Below are positions 8,954-16,954 of a stretch of 64,000 nucleotides of DNA, piece by piece. How positions within the stretch are numbered: the stretch's first letter is position 1; every line of letters starts with the position of its first letter. Origin of the DNA: Mesorhizobium onobrychidis (GTDB lineage Bacteria > Pseudomonadota > Alphaproteobacteria > Rhizobiales > Rhizobiaceae); the NCBI RefSeq assembly GCF_024707545.1, contig NZ_CP062229.1, forward strand, positions 3,081,501 through 3,145,500, read 5' to 3'. Below the pieces are notes generated by a model. That model did no database searches and was not told where the DNA came from. It saw only the letters and a list, made by a program, of their open reading frames with translations. The translations under genes and the position numbers were made by a program.

Positions 8954-9862
8954 TCAGCCGTCGGGCGAGATCTCTCCCGGCTTGAACAGGCCAAGCTTGT
9001 CGAGCGGACTGGTTACGGAGCGTACCGTCCGGGTCGCGACCTTGGCGTAGAGGGCCGTGTTGTCGAGCTTGGCGTGCCCGAGCAGGACCTGGATGACCCG
9101 GATGTCGGTGCCGTCCTCCAGCAGGTGGGTGGCGAAGCTGTGACGCAGCGTGTGCGGCCCGACACGCTTGGCGATGTCGGCGGCCTGTGCAGCCTCGACG
9201 ACGATGCGATGGAGCTGCCGCGTGCTGATCGGCTTCATCGCGTGCTGCCCCGGGAACAGCCAGCCGTCGCGATGCATCACACCCTGTTGCCGCCCGACCT
9301 TCCACCACTGGCGCAGCAGCGCGAGCAGGTCGGCCGACAGCATGGCATTGCGGTACCGCCCGCCCTTGCCACGCTCGATGCGCAGCAGCATGCGCTCGCT
9401 GTCGACGTCGGTGACCTTCAGCGTCGACACCTCCGCGACGCGCAAGCCCGCGCCATAGGCGACCGACAGCGCGGCCTGGTGCTTGAGGCAGGTGGTGGCG
9501 TTGAGGAGACGGGCAACCTCGTCGCGGCTCAGGACCACGGGCAGCTTGCGCGGATGCGACAGGCGAACCAGCCTGCGCGCCAGGTCCGGGCGGTCGAGCG
9601 TGTGGGTGAAGAAGAAGCGCAGCGCCGACACAATGCTGTTCATGGTCGGCACGGGAACGCCGTCATCCTGCTGCCCGACCTGGAACCGGCGCAAGTCATC
9701 CGCTGTCGCCGTGTCCGGCGATCGGCCAAGGGAGCTTGCGAACCGCCCGACATCGCGGACGTAGTTGCGCTGCGTCTCCTGGCTGAACCGGCGCATGGTC
9801 ATGTCGTCAATCAACCGTTGGCGCAGCGGGCTGATCTGTGCATCGAGAACAGGATGGGGCAT
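8954..9862 (-). CDS. Site-specific tyrosine recombinase/integrase of the IS91-type element
   Basis: A 302-residue XerC/D-like recombinase. Residues about 10-95 form the SAM-like core-binding domain (LIDDMTMRRFSQETQRNYV start). The catalytic domain shows the R...H-x-x-R...H...Y set: GAGLRVAEVSTLK (first Arg), GPHTLRHSFATHLL (HxxR), LLGHAKLDNTALYAKV (His and nucleophilic Tyr). Its stop overlaps the start region of the transposase by 3 bases of spacing, indicating translational coupling. In IS91-type elements such recombinases are thought to resolve or assist insertion intermediates; this has not been shown for most. The gene looks intact. Confidence 0.9.
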   Translation of the reverse strand: MPHPVLDAQISPLRQRLIDDMTMRRFSQETQRNYVRDVGRFASSLGRSPDTATADDLRRFQVGQQDDGVPVPTMNSIVSALRFFFTHTLDRPDLARRLVRLSHPRKLPVVLSRDEVARLLNATTCLKHQAALSVAYGAGLRVAEVSTLKVTDVDSERMLLRIERGKGGRYRNAMLSADLLALLRQWWKVGRQQGVMHRDGWLFPGQHAMKPISTRQLHRIVVEAAQAADIAKRVGPHTLRHSFATHLLEDGTDIRVIQVLLGHAKLDNTALYAKVATRTVRSVTSPLDKLGLFKPGEISPDG

Positions 9863-10197
9863 GGTCAGGCTCCTTGTTGAAGAAGCCTGTGATGCTCTGC
9901 CGCCGCCGAACGACGCTCAATGCGGGCGCGGCAACCGGATCGTGACCTCTACCTCACCGCGCGCGCCCATCCCGCGCAGCGGGTTCGTTCACCGGCCCAA
10001 TCGAGACGTTGAGAGCTTTGCAGCAAAGCGTCCGCTTCTGGCGCAAAGTGGGCTTCGGCATTGCACCGCCCGGCCAAGCCGGCTCACAATTCCCTTTCGG
10101 TTCCTTTTCGGTCAGTTCGAAAATCGGAATTTTTTTGTTGCGAAGGCTGCGGGACGGCGCCCCACTCTGTCCTGCCGGACATCTCCCCCACAAGGAG

Positions 10198-11494
10198 CAG
10201 GGCTGTCCGGGGAAAGTTTTGAGTGAATCGAAATGCCACATGTGCATGCCCCGTAAAACGGGTTTTGTCCGTCTTCTCTCTGGTTGTCGAGACTCAGAAA
10301 AGGAACGGGGCATGCGCTTTGCACCTAGCATCTTCGGGCAGCTTCTTGAACCCATCGATCGGCGTCAATTCCAAGCAATTGTGGATCGCCACGACGGGGA
10401 TGCGTACGACAAATCGTTCAGAAGCTGGGATCATCTGGTGGCGCTGATCTATGCCCAGTTCTGCGGCAGCAGCGGCTTGCGTGGCCTGGAAGCCGGCTGG
10501 AACGCCAACAGCCAGCATCATTATCACCTGGGCAGCGGTCCCTTGATGCGTTCGACCTTGTCGGACGCCAACAGACGGCGTCCGGTCGCCATCTTTGCCG
10601 AGGCGTTCGGTCTGGTGGCGGGTCTGCTTGACCGGCAGACGCGGCGCGAGGGCACAGAAATGCTGCGGCTGATCGACTCGACCCCCATTCCGCTCGGCAA
10701 ACTGTGCGATTGGGCCAAGTCGAACGGGCGCATCCGCGGCATGAAGGTGCATGTCGTCTATGACCCGAAGGCCGACTGTCCGCGCGTCCTCGACATCACC
10801 GACGCCAACGTCAACGACGCCCAGGTCGGCCGCCAGATCACGATCGAAGCTGGAGCGACCTACGTGTTCGACAAGGGCTACTGCCATTATGGCTGGTGGA
10901 CGGCGATCGCCGAAGCCGGATCGATCTTCGTGACGCGGCCCAAGGCCAACATGGGGCTGGCGCTGGTGTGCGATCGCCCTATAGCCGAGCCGCAGGGCGA
11001 CGGCTTCCTGGTTGTGGAAGACAGTGAGGTAAGCCTGGTCAGCAAGGGCGTTTGCAAGCTGCCGATGCGCCTGCGTCGCCTGCGCGTTCAGCGCGAAGAG
11101 GGCGACACCATCACGCTTTTGACCAACGATCTGGAGCGCTCCGCCATCGAGATTGGACGGCTCTACAAAGGCCGCTGGCAAATCGAGCTTCTGTTCCGAT
11201 GGATCAAGCAGCACCTCAAGATCCGCAAGTTCCTCGGCAACAACGGCAATGCCATTCGCCTGCAACTCTTTGCCGCAATGATCGCCTATGCGCTGCTGCG
11301 CATTGTCGCGCGCACCCGCCGCGTCCCTATTCCAATCTTGAGGTTCACAGAACTGGTCGCTCAATACTTGTTCGGGCGGCGGAAAATGCACACCATCCAC
11401 AAGCCGCCACCGGTCAATCAAAGCCGACCAAAAGACCGAGCCTCTCCCAATCAGATGGCCTTCATATATGAATAACTTTCCCCGGACAGCCCTG
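10198..11494 (+). mobile_element. IS4-type insertion sequence, complete
   Basis: A 1297-bp element bounded by matching 21-base inverted ends: left CAGGGCTGTCCGGGGAAAGT T at 10198, right AACTTTCCCCGGACAGCCCT G ending 11494. It is flanked by a 9-bp target duplication, CACAAGGAG, at 10189-10197 and 11495-11503. One transposase gene fills it. All parts appear intact, so it may be active. Confidence 0.9.
10312..11475 (+). CDS. IS4-family transposase
   Basis: A 387-residue DDE transposase. The N-terminal 70 residues resemble the DUF4372 DNA-binding module usual in this group (APSIFGQLLEPIDRRQF). The catalytic part shows LIDSTPI (first Asp), VFDKGYCHYG (second Asp) and the IS4 YREK signature YKGRWQIELLFRWIKQHLK (Y-x2-R-x3-E-x6-K). 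It catalyses cut-and-paste movement of its own element. The start at 10312 follows AAGGAA; the frame is open further upstream to 10009, but that would extend beyond the element's inverted repeat and is rejected. The stop lies 19 bases before the right end. Confidence 0.92.
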   Translation: MRFAPSIFGQLLEPIDRRQFQAIVDRHDGDAYDKSFRSWDHLVALIYAQFCGSSGLRGLEAGWNANSQHHYHLGSGPLMRSTLSDANRRRPVAIFAEAFGLVAGLLDRQTRREGTEMLRLIDSTPIPLGKLCDWAKSNGRIRGMKVHVVYDPKADCPRVLDITDANVNDAQVGRQITIEAGATYVFDKGYCHYGWWTAIAEAGSIFVTRPKANMGLALVCDRPIAEPQGDGFLVVEDSEVSLVSKGVCKLPMRLRRLRVQREEGDTITLLTNDLERSAIEIGRLYKGRWQIELLFRWIKQHLKIRKFLGNNGNAIRLQLFAAMIAYALLRIVARTRRVPIPILRFTELVAQYLFGRRKMHTIHKPPPVNQSRPKDRASPNQMAFIYE

Positions 11495-11608
11495 CACAAG
11501 GAGGGAGATTGGCAGCTCCACCGGCAGCGTTTTTTAATCCAGCGTTGGAGACTGGCGAACGCGATGGCGATATCCGATCAAGTGGGGAGATGTCCGGCAA
11601 GGGGGCGA

Positions 11609-12036
11609 CGTAGAGCAACGGCTTCAATGCTCGCCACGCGCAGTCTCAGGGCGTGGTGGTGTGCGCGTAGGTTTCGGCCAGGCGTCCGGCAACGTATTCG
11701 CCGGCGGCGGATATTTGGCCGCCGGTTTTCGCCGCTGCAGCTCGGCAGCAGAAGCGCGTCGTAATTGGTGTCGAAGAAGAAGGGAATCGAAGCCGTGGTC
11801 AAAGTCGCCCGGCGGTGTGCCCGCCGCCGCCCTTTTGATTGAGCTTGCGAAGGGGCGCGCCAGCCCTCTCCGCAAGCTTTCGGATCAGGCAGCCTCCTCC
11901 TGGGTGATCCAAACGCAATTGCCACATGGCAGCAAGTTCTTAGAGCGGTTCCGGTTCTCTTGGAACCGGTCGCTCTAACTATCTGTTTTGCCGCATTTAT
12001 GCGGACGCAAATAATTCCATTTGGCTGCAAAATGCT
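11609..12036. other. Intergenic region with palindromic repeat
   Basis: About 430 bases without a credible gene. Bases 11942-11977 form an imperfect palindrome (AGAGCGGTTCCGGTT ... AACCGGTCGCTCT), followed to 12036 by a sequence ending GCAAAATGCTCT. This combination is a dispersed intergenic repeat I associate with Mesorhizobium genomes. It could also act as terminator for the convergent minus-strand gene. Confidence 0.4.
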
Positions 12037-13194
12037 CTAGTCGACACGCACGCGGCGCGTCACCTGGCCATTGCTTTCCCAGTATGTGTGTTTCTTGGCA
12101 ATCAAGGAATCGTCCATTGCCGGTTGAACTTGTCCCGTGGTGCTGACCGCGCGCGAGGTCACCGTGTGTTCTCCTGGAGAGGGATTTGCCCAATCCAGGG
12201 ACCAAATCTTCCAGGCGTGTTCGGCCTCCTCACTGCGGTCAATGACCGCTGAGGCCCATGGCGCTTGATCGATTTGCACTTCGACCCGGTCGATCGGCGC
12301 CCCCCAAGCTGCCCCAATGACGCGGTAGTTTGAGTCTTTCCGGGTGACCTTCGCAGGCGCCGACTTTATCAGCGCTCGCCCGACTGAAGTCTCGGTCCAC
12401 ACGGTCTCGCCGTTGTGCTCTTCCTCCCGGATGGTGACATAGTCACGGGCCATCAGAAGGCTCATGAAGCGGGTGTCGCGAACCTCGATGCGCTCCAGCC
12501 ACTTGACGTTAGCGATCCCGTACCAGCCTGGAGCAATCAGCCGCAGCGGAAAACCATTGGCCGCCGGCAAGGCGGCTCCGTTCATTTCATAGCAGAGCAG
12601 ATTGTCGGGGTTCATCGCGTCGGCGAGCGACATGCTGCGAGCGAAGTTCTGCTGCATCTTGACGTCGCGTATTGCGACCTCGCCATTGTCAGTACCGAAA
12701 AAGACTACCTCGATGCCTTTCTCCAGAACGCCGGCTTCCTCGAGGATCGGGGCGAGCGGCGTCCCAGCCCAGCGGGCATTGCCGATGCCGCCGGTGAAAA
12801 AGGGAAACCCGTGGTTGCCCGAGCATTCCACTGTGAAAACGACCTCCTGCCGCGGTCGCGCCCTGATGTCGGCGAGCGTTAATTTTAAGGGCTTCTTGAC
12901 CAGGCCTCCGATCTCCATCGACCATGTCTTCTCGTCGATCGTTGGCCGGTTGAAATGCGAGATGCTGAAGAACTTGTCGTTTGGAGTTATCCAGCTATCC
13001 AAATCCTCCCAGACAAGCTGCTTCTGGATACCTACCGGATCGGGATTTTCGGTCGGCTGATCCAGCCATGGAATAACTTCCTCGCTCGGCCGTTTTGGAA
13101 AAGCGTAAGCCCGACGCGAGGTATAGAGAGCAGCAATTGCGGCAAGAGCCGCGCTTCCTTGAACAAGAAGTTCTCTGCGCTGAAAATCAGGCAT
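12037..13194 (-). CDS. Tat-exported molybdopterin oxidoreductase of the sulfite oxidase family
   Basis: A 385-residue protein. The N-terminus is a twin-arginine signal (QRRELLVQG followed by a hydrophobic stretch to about residue 30), fitting export of a folded molybdenum protein to the periplasm. The sulfite oxidase/nitrate reductase fold follows: VFTVECSGNHG contains the cysteine that ligates molybdenum (about residue 120), and the region GFPLRLIAPGWYGIANVKWL is typical for the family. The C-terminal 110 residues are the Ig-like dimerisation domain. It probably oxidises sulfite or a related substrate and passes electrons to a c-type cytochrome, none of which is encoded next to it. Start 13194 follows GGGAGG; the open frame upstream to 13332 has no family resemblance. 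Confidence 0.85.
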   Translation of the reverse strand: MPDFQRRELLVQGSAALAAIAALYTSRRAYAFPKRPSEEVIPWLDQPTENPDPVGIQKQLVWEDLDSWITPNDKFFSISHFNRPTIDEKTWSMEIGGLVKKPLKLTLADIRARPRQEVVFTVECSGNHGFPFFTGGIGNARWAGTPLAPILEEAGVLEKGIEVVFFGTDNGEVAIRDVKMQQNFARSMSLADAMNPDNLLCYEMNGAALPAANGFPLRLIAPGWYGIANVKWLERIEVRDTRFMSLLMARDYVTIREEEHNGETVWTETSVGRALIKSAPAKVTRKDSNYRVIGAAWGAPIDRVEVQIDQAPWASAVIDRSEEAEHAWKIWSLDWANPSPGEHTVTSRAVSTTGQVQPAMDDSLIAKKHTYWESNGQVTRRVRVD

Positions 13195-13703
13195 GTTGTT
13201 TACCTCCCAGTTGATCCGGAACGGGCTGCAACGTGCCTTAGGCCGTAGCCTGATCACGGATAGGCGACACAATGTGAGGTCTGCCCAGCCGGAAGTATCC
13301 GGATAGGTCAGGCAATCACCGACGCAAGTCAAGCATGTGAAGCATTGGACGAAACACTAGCTCGCGTTTCGCACGCTAAGAGTGCGCCTTTGAGAAGGAA
13401 GTGTCCACAACCTGGACGGGCATGATGATGATTGCAGCATTCGAGACCGATTTCCGCTCGGATCGCTATAGGAAACGACCGCTTTTGGGTCATTTCCGGA
13501 CCTTCGCGGGTGCGGTCGGAAAGGCCCGTTCCGCCCCCCATCTCTGCTGTTCCGATGTCGGCCTCGCCATCTCCAGGGCAGATGTTCACCCAATTTTCGG
13601 CGAGAAACCGCCTTGGCCTGCCGTCTCTTGGCGCGACGAATGGCGGTGCGGCCGGCGCAGGTGTATGATGATGGTCTAATATTTCGAGATCAGGGAGGAC
13701 AGC
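13195..13703. other. Intergenic region
   Basis: About 500 bases between divergent genes. Frames here (for example 13401-13679) have no family resemblance or ribosome binding sites. GGGAGG near 13695 serves the DUF1326 gene. Promoters for both directions must lie here but I cannot point to one with confidence. Confidence 0.35.
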
Positions 13704-14335
13704 ATGACGTCTTGGGAAATCAAGGGACGTGAACTCGTCAATTGCACCTGCGAATATGGCTGCAACTGTCAATTCAATGCGCTGCCCGACAAGGGCCATT
13801 GCCATGCGGTGGCCGGCATTCAGATCGATGAGGGTCATCATGGCGAGACGCCCTCGATGGCCTGCGGATCGCCGCGATCTTCAAATGGCCCGGCGCGATC
13901 CACGAAGGCAATGGCGAAGCCATCGCCTTCGTCGACGAGAAGGCAACCGACCGGCAGCGTAACGCGCTGCTGCGCATCATGACCGGCCAGGACACCGACC
14001 CGTTCGCGACGATGTTCGCCGTCTACGCCTCAACCGTGACAAAAATGAATGAGCCGGTTTTCACCAAGATCGATCTCGACCTCGATATCGACGGCCGCAG
14101 GGGCCGCATCTTCGTCAAGGACTACATCGAAACGGTCGGCGAACCGATCCGCAACAAGGTGACGGGCGCGGACTCGCGGGCTCAGATCGTGTTGCCGAAC
14201 GGCTTCGAATATGCGGTCGCCGAGATCGGCAGCGCTTCGAGCACAACCAGCGGGCCGGTTCAGGTGAACATGAAGGACAGTTACGGCCAGTTCGCGCGGC
14301 TGCATCTCAACAATCACGGGGTGGTGCGAGCCTGA
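13704..14335 (+). pseudogene. DUF1326 family protein, frameshifted
   Basis: Two frames together give one DUF1326 protein of about 210 residues. The first starts at 13704 (MTSWEIKGRELVNCTCEYGC, with the conserved CxCxYGCxCQFNALP cysteine motif). After EGHHGE the frame is lost. In the other frame, from about 13857, the expected sequence continues as LDGLRIAAIFKWPGAIHEGN and runs to the stop at 14333-14335. Eight bases (GAGACGCC) sit where nine would be needed, so a single-base deletion near 13848-13856 explains it. DUF1326 is commonly paired with a DUF2182 membrane protein, as here. Function is unknown; the cysteine motif suggests metal binding. A sequencing error cannot be excluded. Confidence 0.8.
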
Positions 14336-14343
14336 CGCCTCGC

Positions 14344-15237
14344 ATGGACGGCGCGTCGCCACTGGAACGCCTGCTCAGACGCGACGGCGTCATCACGATC
14401 GCGGGCGTGGTGGCGCTGTGCCTGCTGGCCTGGCTTTATATCGTCGCCGGTGCAGGGCTCGGCATGAATGCGTGGGAGATGACGAGGCTCGCGCTCTTCC
14501 CCCATCAGCAAACTGCCGGCGTGACCTCCGATATGCCCGGCATGGATATGTCCGGCATGGACATGCCCGGCATGGACATGAGCGCGATGGCCGCGGCGAC
14601 GGAACCGCGGGTCTGGGGGGCCGCGAACTGGGCGCTGATGATCGCGATGTGGTGGGTCATGATGATCGCCATGATGTCCCCGAGTGCGGCGCCGACTATC
14701 CTGCTCTATGCGCGCGTGCATCGCCATGCGCTCGCACAGGGCCAGATCCAGGACAAGCTCGCGCCGACCGGCGTATTTATGGCAGGCTACCTCCTGGTCT
14801 GGCTGGGGTTCTCCGTCGCGGCGACCGCGCTGCATTGGCTGCTCGATCGCGAAGCCTTCGTTTCCGCGACGATGATGAGTTCGCAAAGCCGCTGGCTTTC
14901 AGCCATCGTCCTGATCGCCGCGGGCCTCTATCAGCTCTCGCCGCTCAAGAACGCCTGCCTGTCGCATTGCCGGGCACCGACCGCGTTCCTTGCCCGACAC
15001 TGGCGTCCCCACGCAGTTGGCGCGCTGCGTTTGGGCGCACTGCACGGGGCGTTTTGTGTCGGATGCTGCTGGATGCTGATGGCGTTGTTGTTCGTGGGGG
15101 GCATAATGAACCTGGTGTGGGTTGCCGGGCTCGCCATTCTGGTGCTGGTTGAAAAGGCGTTTCCTGCCGGCCGGTGGGTTGGCCGGGCGGCCGGCACCAT
15201 CCTGATCGCCTGGGGCGGCGCAACGCTTTTGGTCTGA
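14344..15237 (+). CDS. DUF2182 integral membrane protein with Met-rich segment
   Basis: A 297-residue membrane protein with about six hydrophobic helices (residues about 17-37, 98-118, 143-165, 186-204, 240-262, 275-295). Between the first two lies an extracytoplasmic loop rich in methionine: MPGMDMSGMDMPGMDM (about residues 62-77), like copper-binding loops of copper-handling proteins. WWVMMIAMMSPSAAP and the cysteine-rich HGAFCVGCCWM are conserved DUF2182 (COG5486) features, described as a predicted metal-binding membrane protein. The ATG at 14344 lies 8 bases after the DUF1326 stop, so the two are co-transcribed. The metal is not known; copper is the inference from the Met motif. Confidence 0.85.
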   Translation: MDGASPLERLLRRDGVITIAGVVALCLLAWLYIVAGAGLGMNAWEMTRLALFPHQQTAGVTSDMPGMDMSGMDMPGMDMSAMAAATEPRVWGAANWALMIAMWWVMMIAMMSPSAAPTILLYARVHRHALAQGQIQDKLAPTGVFMAGYLLVWLGFSVAATALHWLLDREAFVSATMMSSQSRWLSAIVLIAAGLYQLSPLKNACLSHCRAPTAFLARHWRPHAVGALRLGALHGAFCVGCCWMLMALLFVGGIMNLVWVAGLAILVLVEKAFPAGRWVGRAAGTILIAWGGATLLV

Positions 15238-15330
15238 CGACCAGGGCCGCCTATGTCGGCATTCAAAGGCCTGGAGGAACTTTGAATCCTCGCGTCCGTT
15301 TATCGAATTCGTGGATGGTAGGTTCCGCCG

Positions 15331-16851
15331 ATGAATGTCAGCGACGAAAGGACCGTATCCCTCCGGGCGGCGACCGAAGTAGCGCCCGATGCGGTGCCGC
15401 TCGGGAAGGGCGAACAGGTCGATGTCGTGGTCCTCGGGTCTGGAATTGCCGGACTGTCGGTCGCCTACGAACTGGCCGTCGCCGGGCAAAAGGTGGCTGT
15501 CCTCGATCGCGGCCGGATTGGAAGCGGCATGACGGCTCGCACCACCGCACACCTGTCATCCGTCTGCGACGACTATTTCTCGGAACTGATCAAATTGCGC
15601 GGTGAGGACCTGGCGCGGATTTTTTATCAAAGCCAATCGGCCGCTATCGACCGCATCCAATCAATCCAGGAGACGGAGAGTATCGCGTGCGATTTCCGGC
15701 GCCTCGACGGCTTTCTCTTCCCGGCTTCCGGCAGGCAGGAATCCGATACCGAGCGCGAGCTGGACGCCGCTCTGAAAATCGGGATCGACGTCGAGAAGAC
15801 CAGGGGCGTGCCGTTTGCAGGCTTTTCGGACGCACAGGCCCTTCGATACGCCAATCAGGCGACCTTCCACCCGCTCAAATATCTCCGCGGGCTGGCCGCA
15901 GGCATCCGCGCACGCGGCGGCGTGCTTTATGCCGATACCATCGTCGAAAAAGTCGAGGAGACTGACGGCGGCGTGCGCGTAACCACGGTTTCGGGCTTAA
16001 CCGTGTCTGCCAAATCGGCCGTTGTCGCCACCAATTCGCCGATCAACGATCGGGTCGCGCTCCATACCAAGCAAGCCCCCTATCGGACCTACGCGATGTC
16101 GCTCGAGATCGCGCGCGATATCATACCGGATGCGCTGTATTGGGATACTGAAGACCCTTATCACTACGTTCGGCGTCAGCCTGGCGAGGGTCGGACCGAC
16201 TTCCTGATCGTCGGTGGTGAAGACCACAAAACAGGACAGGCCGATGATGCCGGTGATCGCTTCGCGGCCCTGGCGGCCTGGACCAAAAGGCTGGTGCCCG
16301 ATGTCGGCGTGGAAACCAGGCGATGGTCCGGGCAGGTGATGGAGACCGTCGATTATGCGGGGTTCATCGGCCGTAATCCTGGCGACCGCCGCGTCTTTGT
16401 GGCGACCGGAGATTCCGGCCAGGGCATCACCCATGGCGTCGTGGCCGGCCTGTTGATTTCCGACCTGATTCTGAAGGGGGAAAGCCCCTGGCGCGAACTT
16501 TACGAGCCGTCTCGCAAGACGGCAGGCGCGATCGGCGATTATCTGTCGGAGAATGCAACAGCGATCAAGAGTTTTGCCGAATATATCGCGCCCGGCGAAA
16601 TCGATTCCGTCGACAAGCTGCAACCGGGAGAAGGTGCCATCGTTCGCGAAGGGCTCACCAAAATCGCTGCGTTTCGCGATGACGACGGTACGCTCTACAA
16701 GTGTTCGGCCGCATGCACGCATATCGGCTGCCATGTCCACTGGAACTCCCTCGAGCGCTGCTGGGACTGCCCCTGCCACCGCTCGCATTTTGCTATCGAT
16801 GGCACGGCTTTGAACGGACCGGCCGTGTCGCCCCTGGCTTCGCTTGGGTAG
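15331..16851 (+). CDS. FAD-dependent oxidoreductase with C-terminal Rieske domain
   Basis: A 506-residue protein. Residues about 29-60 form the FAD dinucleotide fold (VVVLGSGIAGLSVAYELA), and the body resembles DAO/GlyDH-type flavoproteins. Residues about 420-503 are a Rieske [2Fe-2S] domain with CTHIGCHVHW (Cys and His ligands near residue 462) and CPCHRSHF (near residue 480). Such fusions are proposed to pass electrons within one chain; the substrate is unknown. The protein ends ...NGPAVSPLASLG, a few residues shorter than usual relatives, because the TAG stop at 16849-16851 is made by the first unit of an 8-bp tandem repeat. It is downstream of the DUF2182 gene by about 90 bp and may share its transcript. 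Confidence 0.85.
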   Translation: MNVSDERTVSLRAATEVAPDAVPLGKGEQVDVVVLGSGIAGLSVAYELAVAGQKVAVLDRGRIGSGMTARTTAHLSSVCDDYFSELIKLRGEDLARIFYQSQSAAIDRIQSIQETESIACDFRRLDGFLFPASGRQESDTERELDAALKIGIDVEKTRGVPFAGFSDAQALRYANQATFHPLKYLRGLAAGIRARGGVLYADTIVEKVEETDGGVRVTTVSGLTVSAKSAVVATNSPINDRVALHTKQAPYRTYAMSLEIARDIIPDALYWDTEDPYHYVRRQPGEGRTDFLIVGGEDHKTGQADDAGDRFAALAAWTKRLVPDVGVETRRWSGQVMETVDYAGFIGRNPGDRRVFVATGDSGQGITHGVVAGLLISDLILKGESPWRELYEPSRKTAGAIGDYLSENATAIKSFAEYIAPGEIDSVDKLQPGEGAIVREGLTKIAAFRDDDGTLYKCSAACTHIGCHVHWNSLERCWDCPCHRSHFAIDGTALNGPAVSPLASLG

Positions 16852-16915
16852 GGCAGTAGGGCAGTAGGGCAGTAGGGCAGAAGGGCAGAAGGGCAGTAGG
16901 GCAGTAGGGCAGTAG
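16848..16915. repeat. 8-bp tandem repeat (GTAGGGCA)n
   Basis: About eight to nine units of GTAGGGCA, two of them GAAGGGCA, followed by GTAGGGGCC. The first unit supplies the stop codon of the FAD-Rieske gene. As the unit length is not a multiple of three, any slippage affecting sequence before the stop would alter the C-terminus, although slippage after the first unit would not. Confidence 0.9.
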
Positions 16916-16954
16916 GGGCCAATTTCTCTACTTCCTTGCACTGGCCAAGCCGGC

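Larger units (their letters stand above)
5062..9862 (-). mobile_element. IS91-type element with tyrosine recombinase, interrupted by a group II intron
   Basis: On the minus strand, a tyrosine recombinase gene (8954-9862) is followed by an IS91-family HUH/Y2 transposase gene (start 8951, stop 5732); recombinase stop and transposase start are almost contiguous. The pair is a known arrangement in IS91-type elements. The transposase is split by a group II intron (6211-8236). The transposase-distal end is an exact partial tandem duplication (5062-5760). IS91-type elements have no inverted repeats and move by rolling-circle transfer, so ends are hard to define: 5062 is the edge of the duplication, and the recombinase start at 9862 is only a minimum for the other side. 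Confidence 0.7.
10156..11608. repeat. RIME-like palindromic repeat split by an IS4-type element
   Basis: Left arm 10156-10197 (GGCGCCCCACTCTGTCCTGC onward) and right part 11495-11608 (ending GGGGAGATGTCCGGCAAGGG) correspond to the two arms of the intact copy at 25685-25845. Removing 10198-11494 plus one copy of the 9-bp duplication rejoins CCCCCACAAGGAGGGAGATT as in the intact copy. The right arm is more diverged than the left. Confidence 0.8.

Noticed and set aside
10009..10311. N-terminal extension of the IS4 transposase
   Set aside because: It would begin outside the element's inverted repeat; the family-like start is at 10312.
16848..16915. CRISPR-like array
   Set aside because: The units are 8 bases with no spacers; it is a simple tandem repeat. 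No CRISPR array or cas gene is seen in the window.
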